Shown here piece after piece: positions 16,883-24,684 of a stretch of 64,000 nucleotides of DNA. Below the pieces are notes generated by a model, which ran no database searches, had not been told where the DNA came from, and saw nothing but the letters and a program-made list of their open reading frames with translations. The stretch spans positions 1,364,001 through 1,428,000 of the forward strand of contig OX638325.1 in NCBI GenBank assembly GCA_951812795.1, read 5' to 3'. This DNA comes from an uncultured Dehalococcoidia bacterium (GTDB lineage: Bacteria > Chloroflexota > Dehalococcoidia > Lucifugimonadales > Lucifugimonadaceae). Every line of letters starts with the position of its first letter. Position 1 is the first letter of the stretch. The position numbers and the translations under genes are program-made.

Positions 16883-18228
16883 CAACCGCCTTCTCTGGGG
16901 CCGTAGTCGATGGGCATTACTTGGCCGGCGCGGATGCACGATACGGGTTCGAGGGCGAGATTTCCGATGTTGATGTTGCCGTCGCCGTCGATAAACTCCC
17001 ATTCGCCTTCGTGGACTCGCAGGATGGTGAGATCGGCATGGGTGCCGGGTGCCATGCAGCCCAGCATACGCTCCATGCCCCCATCGCCTTGGCCCCCCTC
17101 TGAATCTCCCCCTAAAAGGGGGAGGGATTGCGCTCGCGGGGGAAAGGTTGAATTGAGAACCGCGGCGGGGTTTCGAGTCGCCATTACAAGGGCGTCTTCG
17201 AGGCTGATGCCGAGCGACATGACTTTCCCGATGGAGTCGATCTGCGAGAAGGCGGTGCCGGCGTAGCGGCTCGTGAGTGTTACGTCGGAGCTTATGGTGT
17301 CAGGGATTAGTCCGCCGTCGAGGACGCGTTTGGCGGCGTCGAAGGAGAAGTTCCGGCCGCCGACGCCGATGTCGAACTTTACGCCTCGTCTGCGAGCATC
17401 GAGCGCTTCGCGAAGGAGGGTGCGGCCTCTTTCGCGTTTAAACCCCTCTGAATCTCCCCCTGAGAGGGGGAGGGGTTGCGCTTGCGGGGGAAGGGAAGAC
17501 AGCAGACCGCCCCGAGCACCGGTGAAGGAGTGTGTGACGATGTCGCCGGGTTCTAGGATCTCGGCGAGAATTTTCGGCGCGGCGGCGAGGGCTTGGTCCG
17601 AATCACCGGTCGTGTCGCCCATGTGGACCATGAGACGAACACCGGCGTCGTTCGCGATGGCCTTCGCGGCTTTGGGCAGATCGATGCCGAGCTCGGCGAT
17701 ACCGGGCGAGACCATCCTGGCCTTGACACCGATTATGACGTCTTTGCGAGATTGGATCGTTGCCACCGCGGCGTCATGTTCGATATCGAGCGCGGAGGTC
17801 ACTTCGGGAATGCGGTTGACGCCCAGCGATCCAACGTTGAGGAGGGCGAGGACTCGGGTTTTTACGCTGGGGATGACGTGATTGACCAAGCCGCCGATAT
17901 TGGCGATGCCGCAAGATCCGGCGTCGACCACGGTCGTGACGCCCGAGTGGACACCGGCGGTGTCTGCGTCCTGCATCATGTCCTCGACATACGGGGAAGA
18001 GCGACGAAGCCCGCCGGCGACGTGAGTATGCAGATCGATGATGCCGGGAGTCACGATGAGGCCGGTCGCGTCGATGGTGCGCGACGCGACGTAGTTGTCG
18101 GGCACGTCTTCGATGGCGATGATCTGGTCGCTTTTGATCGCGACATCGCCTAGATTCAACTCCGAAGTGTTGGTATTTAGAAGCGATCCGCCGTTGATAC
18201 GCAGATCGCAGTTGACCGTTTCGGTCAT
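16855..18228 (-). CDS. Metal-dependent amidohydrolase/deacetylase (dihydroorotase-like) with two in-frame repeat insertions
   Basis: A 457-residue amidohydrolase-superfamily TIM barrel. IIDLHTHVAGG gives the two metal His, GVKARMVSPG the carboxylated Lys, LMVHMGD and VTHSFTG further His ligands, and SSDVT the catalytic Asp. It resembles the deacetylase/D-aminoacylase-like branch; the substrate is unknown. The start is ATG 18228, with GAGGAAAAG directly before it, which overrules an upstream in-frame ATG at 18276. Two extra segments, residues ~245-263 and ~362-379, share the peptide PP.AQ.LPL.GGDSEG and are encoded by palindromic repeats at 17442-17497 and 17093-17146. The C-terminal WLPDPSGGG and the stop come from a third repeat. 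No internal stop is present, so it may still be made. Confidence 0.82.
   Translation of the reverse strand: MTETVNCDLRINGGSLLNTNTSELNLGDVAIKSDQIIAIEDVPDNYVASRTIDATGLIVTPGIIDLHTHVAGGLRRSSPYVEDMMQDADTAGVHSGVTTVVDAGSCGIANIGGLVNHVIPSVKTRVLALLNVGSLGVNRIPEVTSALDIEHDAAVATIQSRKDVIIGVKARMVSPGIAELGIDLPKAAKAIANDAGVRLMVHMGDTTGDSDQALAAAPKILAEILEPGDIVTHSFTGARGGLLSSLPPQAQPLPLSGGDSEGFKRERGRTLLREALDARRRGVKFDIGVGGRNFSFDAAKRVLDGGLIPDTISSDVTLTSRYAGTAFSQIDSIGKVMSLGISLEDALVMATRNPAAVLNSTFPPRAQSLPLLGGDSEGGQGDGGMERMLGCMAPGTHADLTILRVHEGEWEFIDGDGNINIGNLALEPVSCIRAGQVMPIDYGPREGGWLPDPSGGG
17093..17146. repeat. Palindromic repeat family B, in-frame copy 1 in the deacetylase gene
   Basis: CCCTCTGAATCTCCCCCT-AAAA-GGGGGAGGG followed by TTGCGCTCGCGGGGGAAAGG. 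It reads on the minus strand as PPRAQSLPLLGGDSEGG. A second in-gene copy is at 17442, and a diverged intergenic copy is at 19415. Confidence 0.88.
17442..17497. repeat. Palindromic repeat family B, in-frame copy 2 in the deacetylase gene
   Basis: ACCCCTCTGAATCTCCCCCT-GAG-AGGGGGAGGGG followed by TTGCGCTTGCGGGGGAAGGG. It reads as PPQAQPLPLSGGDSEGF in the same frame and orientation as copy 1, inserted after the THSFTGARGG metal-site loop. Confidence 0.88.
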
Positions 18229-18299
18229 CTTTTCCTCTGAAGGGCGAACCTTAGCAAAACTCGTTGAGCGCGACATCCGGATGCTTCCGCTTTGCCCCT

Positions 18300-18328
18300 C
18301 TGGATCCCGGCTTTTGCCGGAATGACGG
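18300..18328. repeat. Dispersed palindromic repeat, family A
   Basis: CTGGATCCCGGC-TTTT-GCCGGAATGACGG, upstream of the deacetylase gene and downstream of the His-rich gene. The 180-base gap holds no other feature I can support. Confidence 0.8.
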
Positions 18329-18409
18329 GAGGTGTGAAGCGCCCAAGATTGGCAGAAAGTCTATCAGGCTGAGGTACGTCGGCCGCTCGTATCGAACGAG
18401 TTGGGCCGA

Positions 18410-18961
18410 TTAAAACGGATCGGTCCGCGGATGCTCGTGCGCGGCGAAGTAGATGCCTTCGAGGGATGCAGGCGGGCCTTCTGGGTCCTCAGATTGACCG
18501 AAGGCGAGGTAGTGAGGCGGATCGCCGTCGATCACCAAGTAGGCGCTGAGTGAGGGTGAGAGCGGATTGTGACCACCGAACCACTCGACTACTGGGCCAT
18601 CGGTGAGTTGAACTGGTCCGTGTCGCGTTGGCCGTCTGACGGCGTCGAGGCTGACTTCCGAGGCACCGGGTGGGCCGATACCCCAGGTCACAACGCCTTC
18701 GTAGTCGGCGGGGATTACGAACCGCCAACGGGGCAGCAGTCCCGACCAAGGAGCCACTTCGATGGCGGCACGGCCAGGGACATTCTCAAACGGGTGGTGG
18801 ACTAGCCACCTGAATCGCGATTGGGGTTCATCAGACGATGGCGGGCCGTGCGAGTGAAGGTGTTCGTTGCTGTGGTCGATCAGGCCGTCGTTAGGGCCTT
18901 GAGGTGGGCCGCCGTGGGAATGTTGGCGGCCGTGTGAGGAATCGTTGTGACGTCCGAGCAT
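18410..18961 (-). CDS. His-rich protein of unknown function, translationally coupled to rpsT
   Basis: 183 residues. The first ~45 are rich in His, Gly, Asn and Ser (GRHNDSSHGRQHSHGG; HSNEHLHSHG), as in metal-chelating or metal-storage tails. The rest (RWLVHHPFENVPG onwards) looks like a small globular beta-rich domain with no family I recognise. There is no signal peptide, so it is cytoplasmic. Its ATG overlaps the rpsT stop in a TGATG junction, so its translation should be coupled to ribosomal protein S20. This link to a ribosomal gene suggests growth-rate-tied expression and perhaps a metal-homeostasis role. That is inference. Confidence 0.6.
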   Translation of the reverse strand: MLGRHNDSSHGRQHSHGGPPQGPNDGLIDHSNEHLHSHGPPSSDEPQSRFRWLVHHPFENVPGRAAIEVAPWSGLLPRWRFVIPADYEGVVTWGIGPPGASEVSLDAVRRPTRHGPVQLTDGPVVEWFGGHNPLSPSLSAYLVIDGDPPHYLAFGQSEDPEGPPASLEGIYFAAHEHPRTDPF

Positions 18962-19221
18962 CAGCCCGCGAGAGCTTTGTTCAAGCGTTTAGCCAACCGG
19001 CTTTTCTTTCGAGACGATTGGTTGCGGTGGATGACGCCTTTGCGCGTGGCGATGTCCAACGCGCTGATGGCTTCTCGGAGACTCTTGACCGTCGTCTCGT
19101 CTGACGGCGAACCGTCGATCGCGGTGCGCGCTGCGGTAACACGCGTACGCACATACGATCGCACGGATCGGTTGCGCGCCGCTCGGCGACGCTGCACGCG
19201 CATTGACTTGGCTGCGGGCAT
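18961..19221 (-). CDS. rpsT: Small ribosomal subunit protein bS20
   Basis: 86 residues, very basic, starting MPAAKSMRVQRRRAARNRSVRS and containing the S20 signature TRVTAARTAID, GVIHRNQSSRKKSRLAKRLNKA. It binds 16S rRNA early in 30S assembly. The start is ATG 19221 with a GGGGGAA Shine-Dalgarno about nine bases before it; a longer frame upstream is not S20-like. Its stop overlaps the next gene (TGATG). Confidence 0.95.
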   Translation of the reverse strand: MPAAKSMRVQRRRAARNRSVRSYVRTRVTAARTAIDGSPSDETTVKSLREAISALDIATRKGVIHRNQSSRKKSRLAKRLNKALAG

Positions 19222-19631
19222 TTTACGTTCCCCCTGGGGACCTTTCCAGTAACGGATATATCGGTGTGAACCGCATTGGCGGTTCCGACTCATTCGATTT
19301 TACAAGAGACGGTGATGCGGGGTTCTACTATGACGTGAATGATTTGGAATGATGGGGGCATCGGGGGTGTCGGGTGAGCGCGCCCGTTGACCGCCCGGTT
19401 GCCCTCAACCTAGGAACCCCTCTGTATCTCTCCTTGGGAAGGGAAGGGATATAGCTCGCGGGAGAGGGGATGGTTTTTGTGGGAGAGGATTGTTGCGGTG
19501 AATTTCGGGCATCCCCTGCGTGCTTTGCACGCGTCCCCTTCGCTGCGCGAAGGGGAGGAATATGGCGTGGTTTGTTTTTCTCCGGGTTCCCGCGGACGCG
19601 GGAGTGACGGGGGTGGATTCAGCTGCTTGGT
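19222..19631. other. Repeat-rich intergenic region between rpsT and relA/spoT
   Basis: About 410 bases with no gene I can support. It holds a diverged family B repeat (19415-19470: CCCCTCTGTATCTCTCC, later GGGAAGGGATATAGCTCGCG), a CCCCTTCGCTGCGCGAAGGGG hairpin near 19532-19552 like the one near 9710, and a family A repeat at 19582-19610. The rpsT promoter should lie at its left part (19230-19350). Confidence 0.6.
19582..19610. repeat. Dispersed palindromic repeat, family A
   Basis: CCGGGTTCCCGCGG-ACGCGGGAGTGACGG, just downstream of the relA/spoT stop. It may serve as its transcript-end hairpin. Confidence 0.75.
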
Positions 19632-21947
19632 TCAGTTAGTGCGCCTTACCGATGAGACGCCTCGTACAGCCTCGAGGCGGGTGAACAATCTCGCCAACTG
19701 CTCCAATCCGGTAGTGTAGACGGTGAAGTCGATCCTGGTGCTCCCCTTGCCGATGTCCTCACCTGAGGCCATATTGTGGAGGTTCATTTTTTCGTCGCGT
19801 ATCACGCCGGAGAGGTCGTGTATCAATCCCATCCGGTCCGAACCTTCTACGCGCAATCTCGCGGGGTACGACCCATCGATGTGTCCCCAAGCCACTTCTA
19901 CCAAGCGGTCTGGGTCGGTGGTATTGCGCAGGTTTCGACAGTTCGTCCGATGTGCCGTCACGCCGCGCCCGCGCGTTAAGTAACCAGCGATGTCATCGCC
20001 GTAGACCGGGGTGCAACATTGGGGGAAGTTGACTTGTACGCCGGGTAAACCCATAACCACGACACCTTTGGCGAGGTCGTTGCCTTTGATTTTTGCGGCG
20101 GCGCGCTCGCCCTCGATCAATTGCGCTTCGAGCAGGTTTTCGGGGCGTTTTTCGTCGATGACCTTGATGACGGTTCGAACAATCACGGAAGGTTGCTGAT
20201 GCGTCTTGCCGAGGTCGGCGACCAATTGATCCGTCGAGGAGTACCCCATCAGTTCGGCAACTTCGTCGGATCCGACTTCATGGCCCATTCGATTGAGTTG
20301 GTCTAGGGCTCGCTTTAGCTGCTGTCGCCCTTGGTGCATGTTGGTTTCGCGGGCTTGGCGGCTGAACCACTGCCGCACCTTAGCACGTGCGCTGTTGGTC
20401 ACGATGTAGCGTTTGTCAGAATCTTGCCAATCTAGGCTTGGGCCGCGTGGCGCTCGAGCTTTGCGAATCTCGATCACGTCACCGAGTTCCAGTGCGGTAT
20501 TTAGCGGTACCAACTTGCCGTTTACAACCGCGCCGACGGTACTGTGTCCCAGATCGGTGTGAATTCGGTACGCGAAGTCTAGAGGAGTCGCACCGGATGG
20601 AAGCTCGATAACGTCGCCGGCTGGTGTGAAGACTTGGATCCGATCGTTGCTCAGTATCTCTTGGTCGACAGAATCGATGAATTCGTCGGAGTCTCCTTCC
20701 ATGTCTACGAGCGTGACCATGTCTTTGAGCCAAGTCATGGTGCGGTCTGACGAATCAACTTTGCCGTCGTTGTTACCGCCTTGCTTGTATGCCCAATGTG
20801 CGGCAAAGCCCTGTTCTGCGATTTCGTGCATTTCAAAGGACCGGATTTGCACTTCGAGCGGCGTGTTTTCTGGTCCCCGCACCGTGGTGTGCAGCGACTG
20901 ATAACCGTTAGATTTTGGTTTCGAAATGTAATCGTCGAAGGTTCCTTCGACCATCGGCCAGAGGCCGTGCACAACTCCCAATGCGTGATAGCAGTCGCCG
21001 GCGTTGTCGGTGATGACGCGCAACGCGATGAGGTCATGGATTTCGTCGAAGGTCCTGCCCAGTTCTTCGTAGCGTTTCTTTTTGCGGGCGATGCTGAAGA
21101 GATGCTTGGCTCGACCGCTTATCGATGCATTGATGCCGGCGTTTTCGATTATTGCTTCCTTCAACCGCGCCACAGCGAGCGATGTGTACTCCTCCCGCTC
21201 ACGGCGTTTCCGCTTCACCAACCCCGAGATCGTTCGGTACTCGCGGTGGTCAAGGTAGTAGAACGCGCTGTCTTCGAGTCGCCACTTCCAATCGTTCATC
21301 CCCAACCGGTCAGCGAGGGGCGCGTATATGTCCATCGTCTCGCGCGCGATTCGTTCCTGCTGCTCCTCGGACACGTAGCGCAGCGTCTCGATGTTGTGCA
21401 TTCGATCGGCGAGTTTTATCAGCAACACTCTCCGGTCCTCGCCCGCCGTGATCAGCATTTTGCGGAGGCTCTCGATGCGTCGTTGCTCACGATCTGCCCC
21501 ATGGCGACCAGCGCGACGTCGGAAGGAACCGCTGTCGATCGCGTTCAATTCGATTTGTTTAAGTTTCGTAACGCCATCGACAAGCACGGCGACGCCGTTA
21601 CCGAATTCCTTGCGAATGTCTTCTACTTCGATGCCGCAATCCTCGACCGTGTCGTGGAGAAGACCTGCAACGATCAGGTCAGCAGGAAGACGCAATTGAG
21701 CGAGACGCAACGAAACACTGATGGGATGGACGATGTAGGGTTCGCCGGATTTGCGTGTCTGTCCCTCGTGGGCCAGGAAAGCGTACTCGTAGGACGCTTT
21801 TACGAACTCGAGGTCATCTGGTCCAAGGTATGACTCGACCTCTTGCATTAGCTCGGTGAGCGAGCGTTGATACCCGTTCCGGTTCGACGGCTTCGTCGAT
21901 TTAGTGGTCTGAGAAACGAGTGTCGGAGTAGTTGCCATATGGGACAT
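19632..21947 (-). CDS. Bifunctional (p)ppGpp synthetase/hydrolase (RelA/SpoT homolog)
   Basis: About 771 residues with the full Rsh order. An HD hydrolase domain comes first (YIVHPISVSLRLAQL, GLLHDTVEDCG, KLADRMHNIETL), then the synthetase domain (YISKPKSNGYQSLHTTV, EIQIRS-like block VQIRSFEMHEIAE), TGS (IQVFTPAGDVIELPSGATPLDFAY), a zinc-finger/conserved-Cys region (CCTPVYGDDIAGYLTRGRG) and a C-terminal ACT domain (VEGSDRMGLIHDLSGVI). Both catalytic halves look intact, so it should make and degrade the stringent-response alarmone. Start candidates are ATG 21947 and 21938, and a further in-frame ATG at 21989; none has a strong Shine-Dalgarno. Confidence 0.93.
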   Translation of the reverse strand: MSHMATTPTLVSQTTKSTKPSNRNGYQRSLTELMQEVESYLGPDDLEFVKASYEYAFLAHEGQTRKSGEPYIVHPISVSLRLAQLRLPADLIVAGLLHDTVEDCGIEVEDIRKEFGNGVAVLVDGVTKLKQIELNAIDSGSFRRRAGRHGADREQRRIESLRKMLITAGEDRRVLLIKLADRMHNIETLRYVSEEQQERIARETMDIYAPLADRLGMNDWKWRLEDSAFYYLDHREYRTISGLVKRKRREREEYTSLAVARLKEAIIENAGINASISGRAKHLFSIARKKKRYEELGRTFDEIHDLIALRVITDNAGDCYHALGVVHGLWPMVEGTFDDYISKPKSNGYQSLHTTVRGPENTPLEVQIRSFEMHEIAEQGFAAHWAYKQGGNNDGKVDSSDRTMTWLKDMVTLVDMEGDSDEFIDSVDQEILSNDRIQVFTPAGDVIELPSGATPLDFAYRIHTDLGHSTVGAVVNGKLVPLNTALELGDVIEIRKARAPRGPSLDWQDSDKRYIVTNSARAKVRQWFSRQARETNMHQGRQQLKRALDQLNRMGHEVGSDEVAELMGYSSTDQLVADLGKTHQQPSVIVRTVIKVIDEKRPENLLEAQLIEGERAAAKIKGNDLAKGVVVMGLPGVQVNFPQCCTPVYGDDIAGYLTRGRGVTAHRTNCRNLRNTTDPDRLVEVAWGHIDGSYPARLRVEGSDRMGLIHDLSGVIRDEKMNLHNMASGEDIGKGSTRIDFTVYTTGLEQLARLFTRLEAVRGVSSVRRTN

Positions 21948-22120
21948 CGTCGGCCGTGCCCCAATCGTACGTCGTGGGCGAACGACCATCTCGTGTGTTT
22001 CAGTTTACACGGCTCGCGTACGGACGCGAAATATCTCTCGATGCGGTATTTTCGGATACGCTGATTGAGCACCAGATTTCCTATTCGTACCTTCAAGATT
22101 TATATTTCTTAGAAGTGTCA

Positions 22121-22924
22121 ATGTCGACCTGCCACAATCGAATCATGTATCGCGCATTCATCAGTTCCTTAATCGTTGCCATCGGTGCGCTCGCCGCGAC
22201 AAGTTTCGTCGTCGCCATAGTTGGCGGAACGATCGAGGCGACGGACCCATCGCCAGTGAACCCGCCCGGTCCGATCCCGGCGATCCTGTCCGACTCGGAA
22301 GGAAGTAAGTTCGAGGTATTCACCCCGGAACAAGGCGGATCGGTTTTCGGCGATGATTTTTCGTTCGTCGCCGTGCCCGGCGATGTCCCTAGCGCGGTGA
22401 TTGTCGGCATTCAAATGACCAAAGGCGGACCGGCATCCAACGCCGGATTCACACATCATCGATACACTCTCGGCGGCGCGCTTTACACAATCGATGCCGT
22501 CGATGAAAATGGCAATACACCTTCATCTGACAAAAATGGGCGCTTTGCGTTCCGCAATCCGCCCGTTGCATGTGTTCCGATTCCGGGCGATTTCCTAACC
22601 AACATCGTGAGCGCCAGACTGATTGCTACCGACCCAGAGGGTTCCACGCAGACGGTTTTGAATTCGGGATCGCGCATTGATGGCGGCAATCCGACGATTT
22701 GCGGTTATGTCGGTTCAGTTCCCGCTACGGTGGCGGTCGGAATGGAGGGCTCACCTGACCCGGTGCCGCCATCTCCTGTAGTCGTGGTTCAGTTCGTCGA
22801 ACTACCAGTCACGGGCGGCGCCACTCTATCCGCGGGCCACATCGCTGTGTTGCTCACTATCGGCGTTGCGGTTTTGGTTTTTGCGTTCGCGGTGGTTAGG
22901 ACGCGACGAAAGAACGATCTTTAG
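22121..22924 (+). CDS. Secreted surface protein with LPVTGG sorting-like C-terminus
   Basis: About 267 residues. A signal sequence is visible (FISSLIVAIGALAATSFVVA), followed by a Pro/Ser-rich extracellular region without a recognised domain, though the spacing of glycine and valine suggests beta structure. The C-terminus is LPVTGG, then a hydrophobic helix (IAVLLTIGVAVLVFAFAVV) and a basic tail RTRRKNDL. This is the layout of a sortase substrate (LPxTG, membrane span, positive charges). No sortase gene lies in the window. The start may be ATG 22121 or ATG 22145; only the position of the signal peptide depends on this. Confidence 0.65.
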   Translation: MSTCHNRIMYRAFISSLIVAIGALAATSFVVAIVGGTIEATDPSPVNPPGPIPAILSDSEGSKFEVFTPEQGGSVFGDDFSFVAVPGDVPSAVIVGIQMTKGGPASNAGFTHHRYTLGGALYTIDAVDENGNTPSSDKNGRFAFRNPPVACVPIPGDFLTNIVSARLIATDPEGSTQTVLNSGSRIDGGNPTICGYVGSVPATVAVGMEGSPDPVPPSPVVVVQFVELPVTGGATLSAGHIAVLLTIGVAVLVFAFAVVRTRRKNDL

Positions 22925-22935
22925 GCGGATATCCG

Positions 22936-23505
22936 CTAGCGCGCAGACTCGAACGAATCCGTCGCCTCAGCAATTGCCTCACCGATCCCGCCGATATGGT
23001 CGGTAACGTCGGCGATTTCTCTCCGGAGATCTTCAACATCTTGTCGCACTAACTGGATCTCTCGATTCAGTCTTTCAGTTTCGGTTGCAAATCGCGAAAT
23101 CTCCATTCGCAAACGACGCAATTCGCCTGCGAACTCGCCTGCATCCTCAATCGTTTCGGCCACTTCGGCGATCAAATCGTCATATACCTTCAACGCCTCT
23201 TGGTTCCGATCCAATGCTTGCGCTACCGCCTCGTTAACGTCGAGCCGGTTTGTATCTACATCCAAGAGGACCTGGTCATATAGTTCGAGCGCCCGATCGT
23301 TTTTGTCCATCGCACGGTCCAATTGATCTTGAGCCCGGAGCACCTGCTCCCTTAGTCGCGCACCATCTTCGTTGACAACTCCATAAAGGCGTATGGCGAA
23401 GAACATTGCGGACCCGATCGCGACAACGATCGCAATGAATAACAACCATCCGCAGCCTAACAGCAACCACGTTCGCTTTTCGCGAGATTGCTTGCGTTCA
23501 TTCAT
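22936..23505 (-). CDS. Single-pass membrane protein with long coiled coil
   Basis: 189 residues. A basic N-terminus (NERKQSREKR) and one membrane helix (LLFIAIVVAIGSAMFFAI) precede ~140 residues of heptad-like, charged helix up to the C-terminus (for example LRRLRMEISRFATETERLNR). It has the shape of a membrane-tethered rod or scaffold. It is not a recognised family. It is convergent with the LPVTGG protein gene and just downstream of the DapA-family gene (17-base gap), so it may be read from that gene's promoter. Confidence 0.6.
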   Translation of the reverse strand: MNERKQSREKRTWLLLGCGWLLFIAIVVAIGSAMFFAIRLYGVVNEDGARLREQVLRAQDQLDRAMDKNDRALELYDQVLLDVDTNRLDVNEAVAQALDRNQEALKVYDDLIAEVAETIEDAGEFAGELRRLRMEISRFATETERLNREIQLVRQDVEDLRREIADVTDHIGGIGEAIAEATDSFESAR

Positions 23506-23521
23506 TAAGCCCCTCTAGGTG

Positions 23522-24478
23522 CTATTCCCGCCAAGTGAGGAGATCCGATAATTCGTCGAGAATCGCGTCGAGTTCCTCGCCGTCGTAACGGTCAAATGGT
23601 TTCGAGCCGGGTTGACGCGTGGTCGGCGTCCTTATGATGCCTCGACGCCAGAATGCCTGTTTATAGGTTGTAACGCCGAAGAAGAATTCGAAGTTCAATG
23701 ACGGTAACAGTCGATTAAACATCATGCGCGCATCTGAACTCACGACCTGTTGTCCGTTCTCGTCGACGCCGCCAGCCTCGAGCGCATTCCATAGAGCAAC
23801 GTGAGCCTCGGTTATGTGTCCAGCCGGCATGGTGCCGGCACCGCCACGACGGTACTCGCCGAGCAGATACCTACCACCCATGCCGCCCATGATCGACTCG
23901 ACCTTGTCGCCACACGCCTCGATGATGGTGGTCATGACGTTTCCGGGAACAAGGCTCTCTTCTTTAAGCAAGCGAGCACTAGGTATTTCTTCGATGATTT
24001 GAATGATGGTCGGGGTCGGTATCGTGGGTCCGGTGGGCGGTTTGTTGTTTTGCAACCACACCGGTAATCCGGTGTTTTCGGCGAGTGCTGCAAAGAGGTC
24101 GAACGTCTCTTGACCACCTCCCATTCCGTTGCACGGCATGGCCATAATCGAATCGGCGCCGCATTCGACCGCGACGCGTGCGCGTTCCAAACAGTGTTCA
24201 ACCGAAATGCCGCTCGCGCCGGCGACCACCGGGATGGCTCCACCCACCGTGGCTACGCCCACGCGTAGGACCTCGTCACGTTCTTGATCCGTCAACCTCG
24301 GCCCTTCGCTCGCGTTAACCGGCATCACGATCCCGTGTGCACCGGCTTCGACGCAATACGCGACGCATCGACGCAACGACTCGTAGTCGACACTGCCGTC
24401 CTCGTTGAAGGGCGTAACGGGTATCGAGAACACTCCGCGATTCTTCGTCTTTTCGTTTTTACTGAGACCTTGCGCCAT
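23522..24478 (-). CDS. Dihydrodipicolinate synthase-family aldolase lacking the usual catalytic tyrosine
   Basis: 318 residues, class I pyruvate-dependent aldolase/dehydratase fold: GVFSIPVTPFNEDGSVDYESL, GIVMPVNASEGPRLTDQER, and SARLLKEESLVPG with the Schiff-base Lys. At the strand where the family has '(I/L)YNxP' with the catalytic Tyr, this protein reads VWLQNNKPPTGP, so Gln occupies that place. The reaction is therefore unlikely to be lysine-pathway DHDPS; it may be a diverged keto-deoxy acid aldolase or lyase. The start is ATG 24478 with GGAG six bases upstream, rather than the upstream ATG at 24571. Confidence 0.85.
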   Translation of the reverse strand: MAQGLSKNEKTKNRGVFSIPVTPFNEDGSVDYESLRRCVAYCVEAGAHGIVMPVNASEGPRLTDQERDEVLRVGVATVGGAIPVVAGASGISVEHCLERARVAVECGADSIMAMPCNGMGGGQETFDLFAALAENTGLPVWLQNNKPPTGPTIPTPTIIQIIEEIPSARLLKEESLVPGNVMTTIIEACGDKVESIMGGMGGRYLLGEYRRGGAGTMPAGHITEAHVALWNALEAGGVDENGQQVVSSDARMMFNRLLPSLNFEFFFGVTTYKQAFWRRGIIRTPTTRQPGSKPFDRYDGEELDAILDELSDLLTWRE

Positions 24479-24684
24479 CACATGCTCCGCGTCGGTTAGA
24501 AATAGCCTCTGGGTATTGTAGCCGCGAGTCGAACGTGCGACCCGTTGGGCAACGTTCGATTGGAAAGCCAATCATTGATTGCACAGCGGCGCCATTAATC
24601 GCAGCGAGGTCGAGTTTCGTGACTCGGTTCACGCGGATTACCATGTTGTAATCAATTCCAGATATTCAGGCAAAGAAGATCCAT

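Noticed and set aside
24500..24560. A tRNA T-loop-like GTTCGACTC on the minus strand
   Set aside because: The surrounding bases do not form a T-arm stem, and no acceptor or anticodon arm can be drawn; not a tRNA or obvious remnant.
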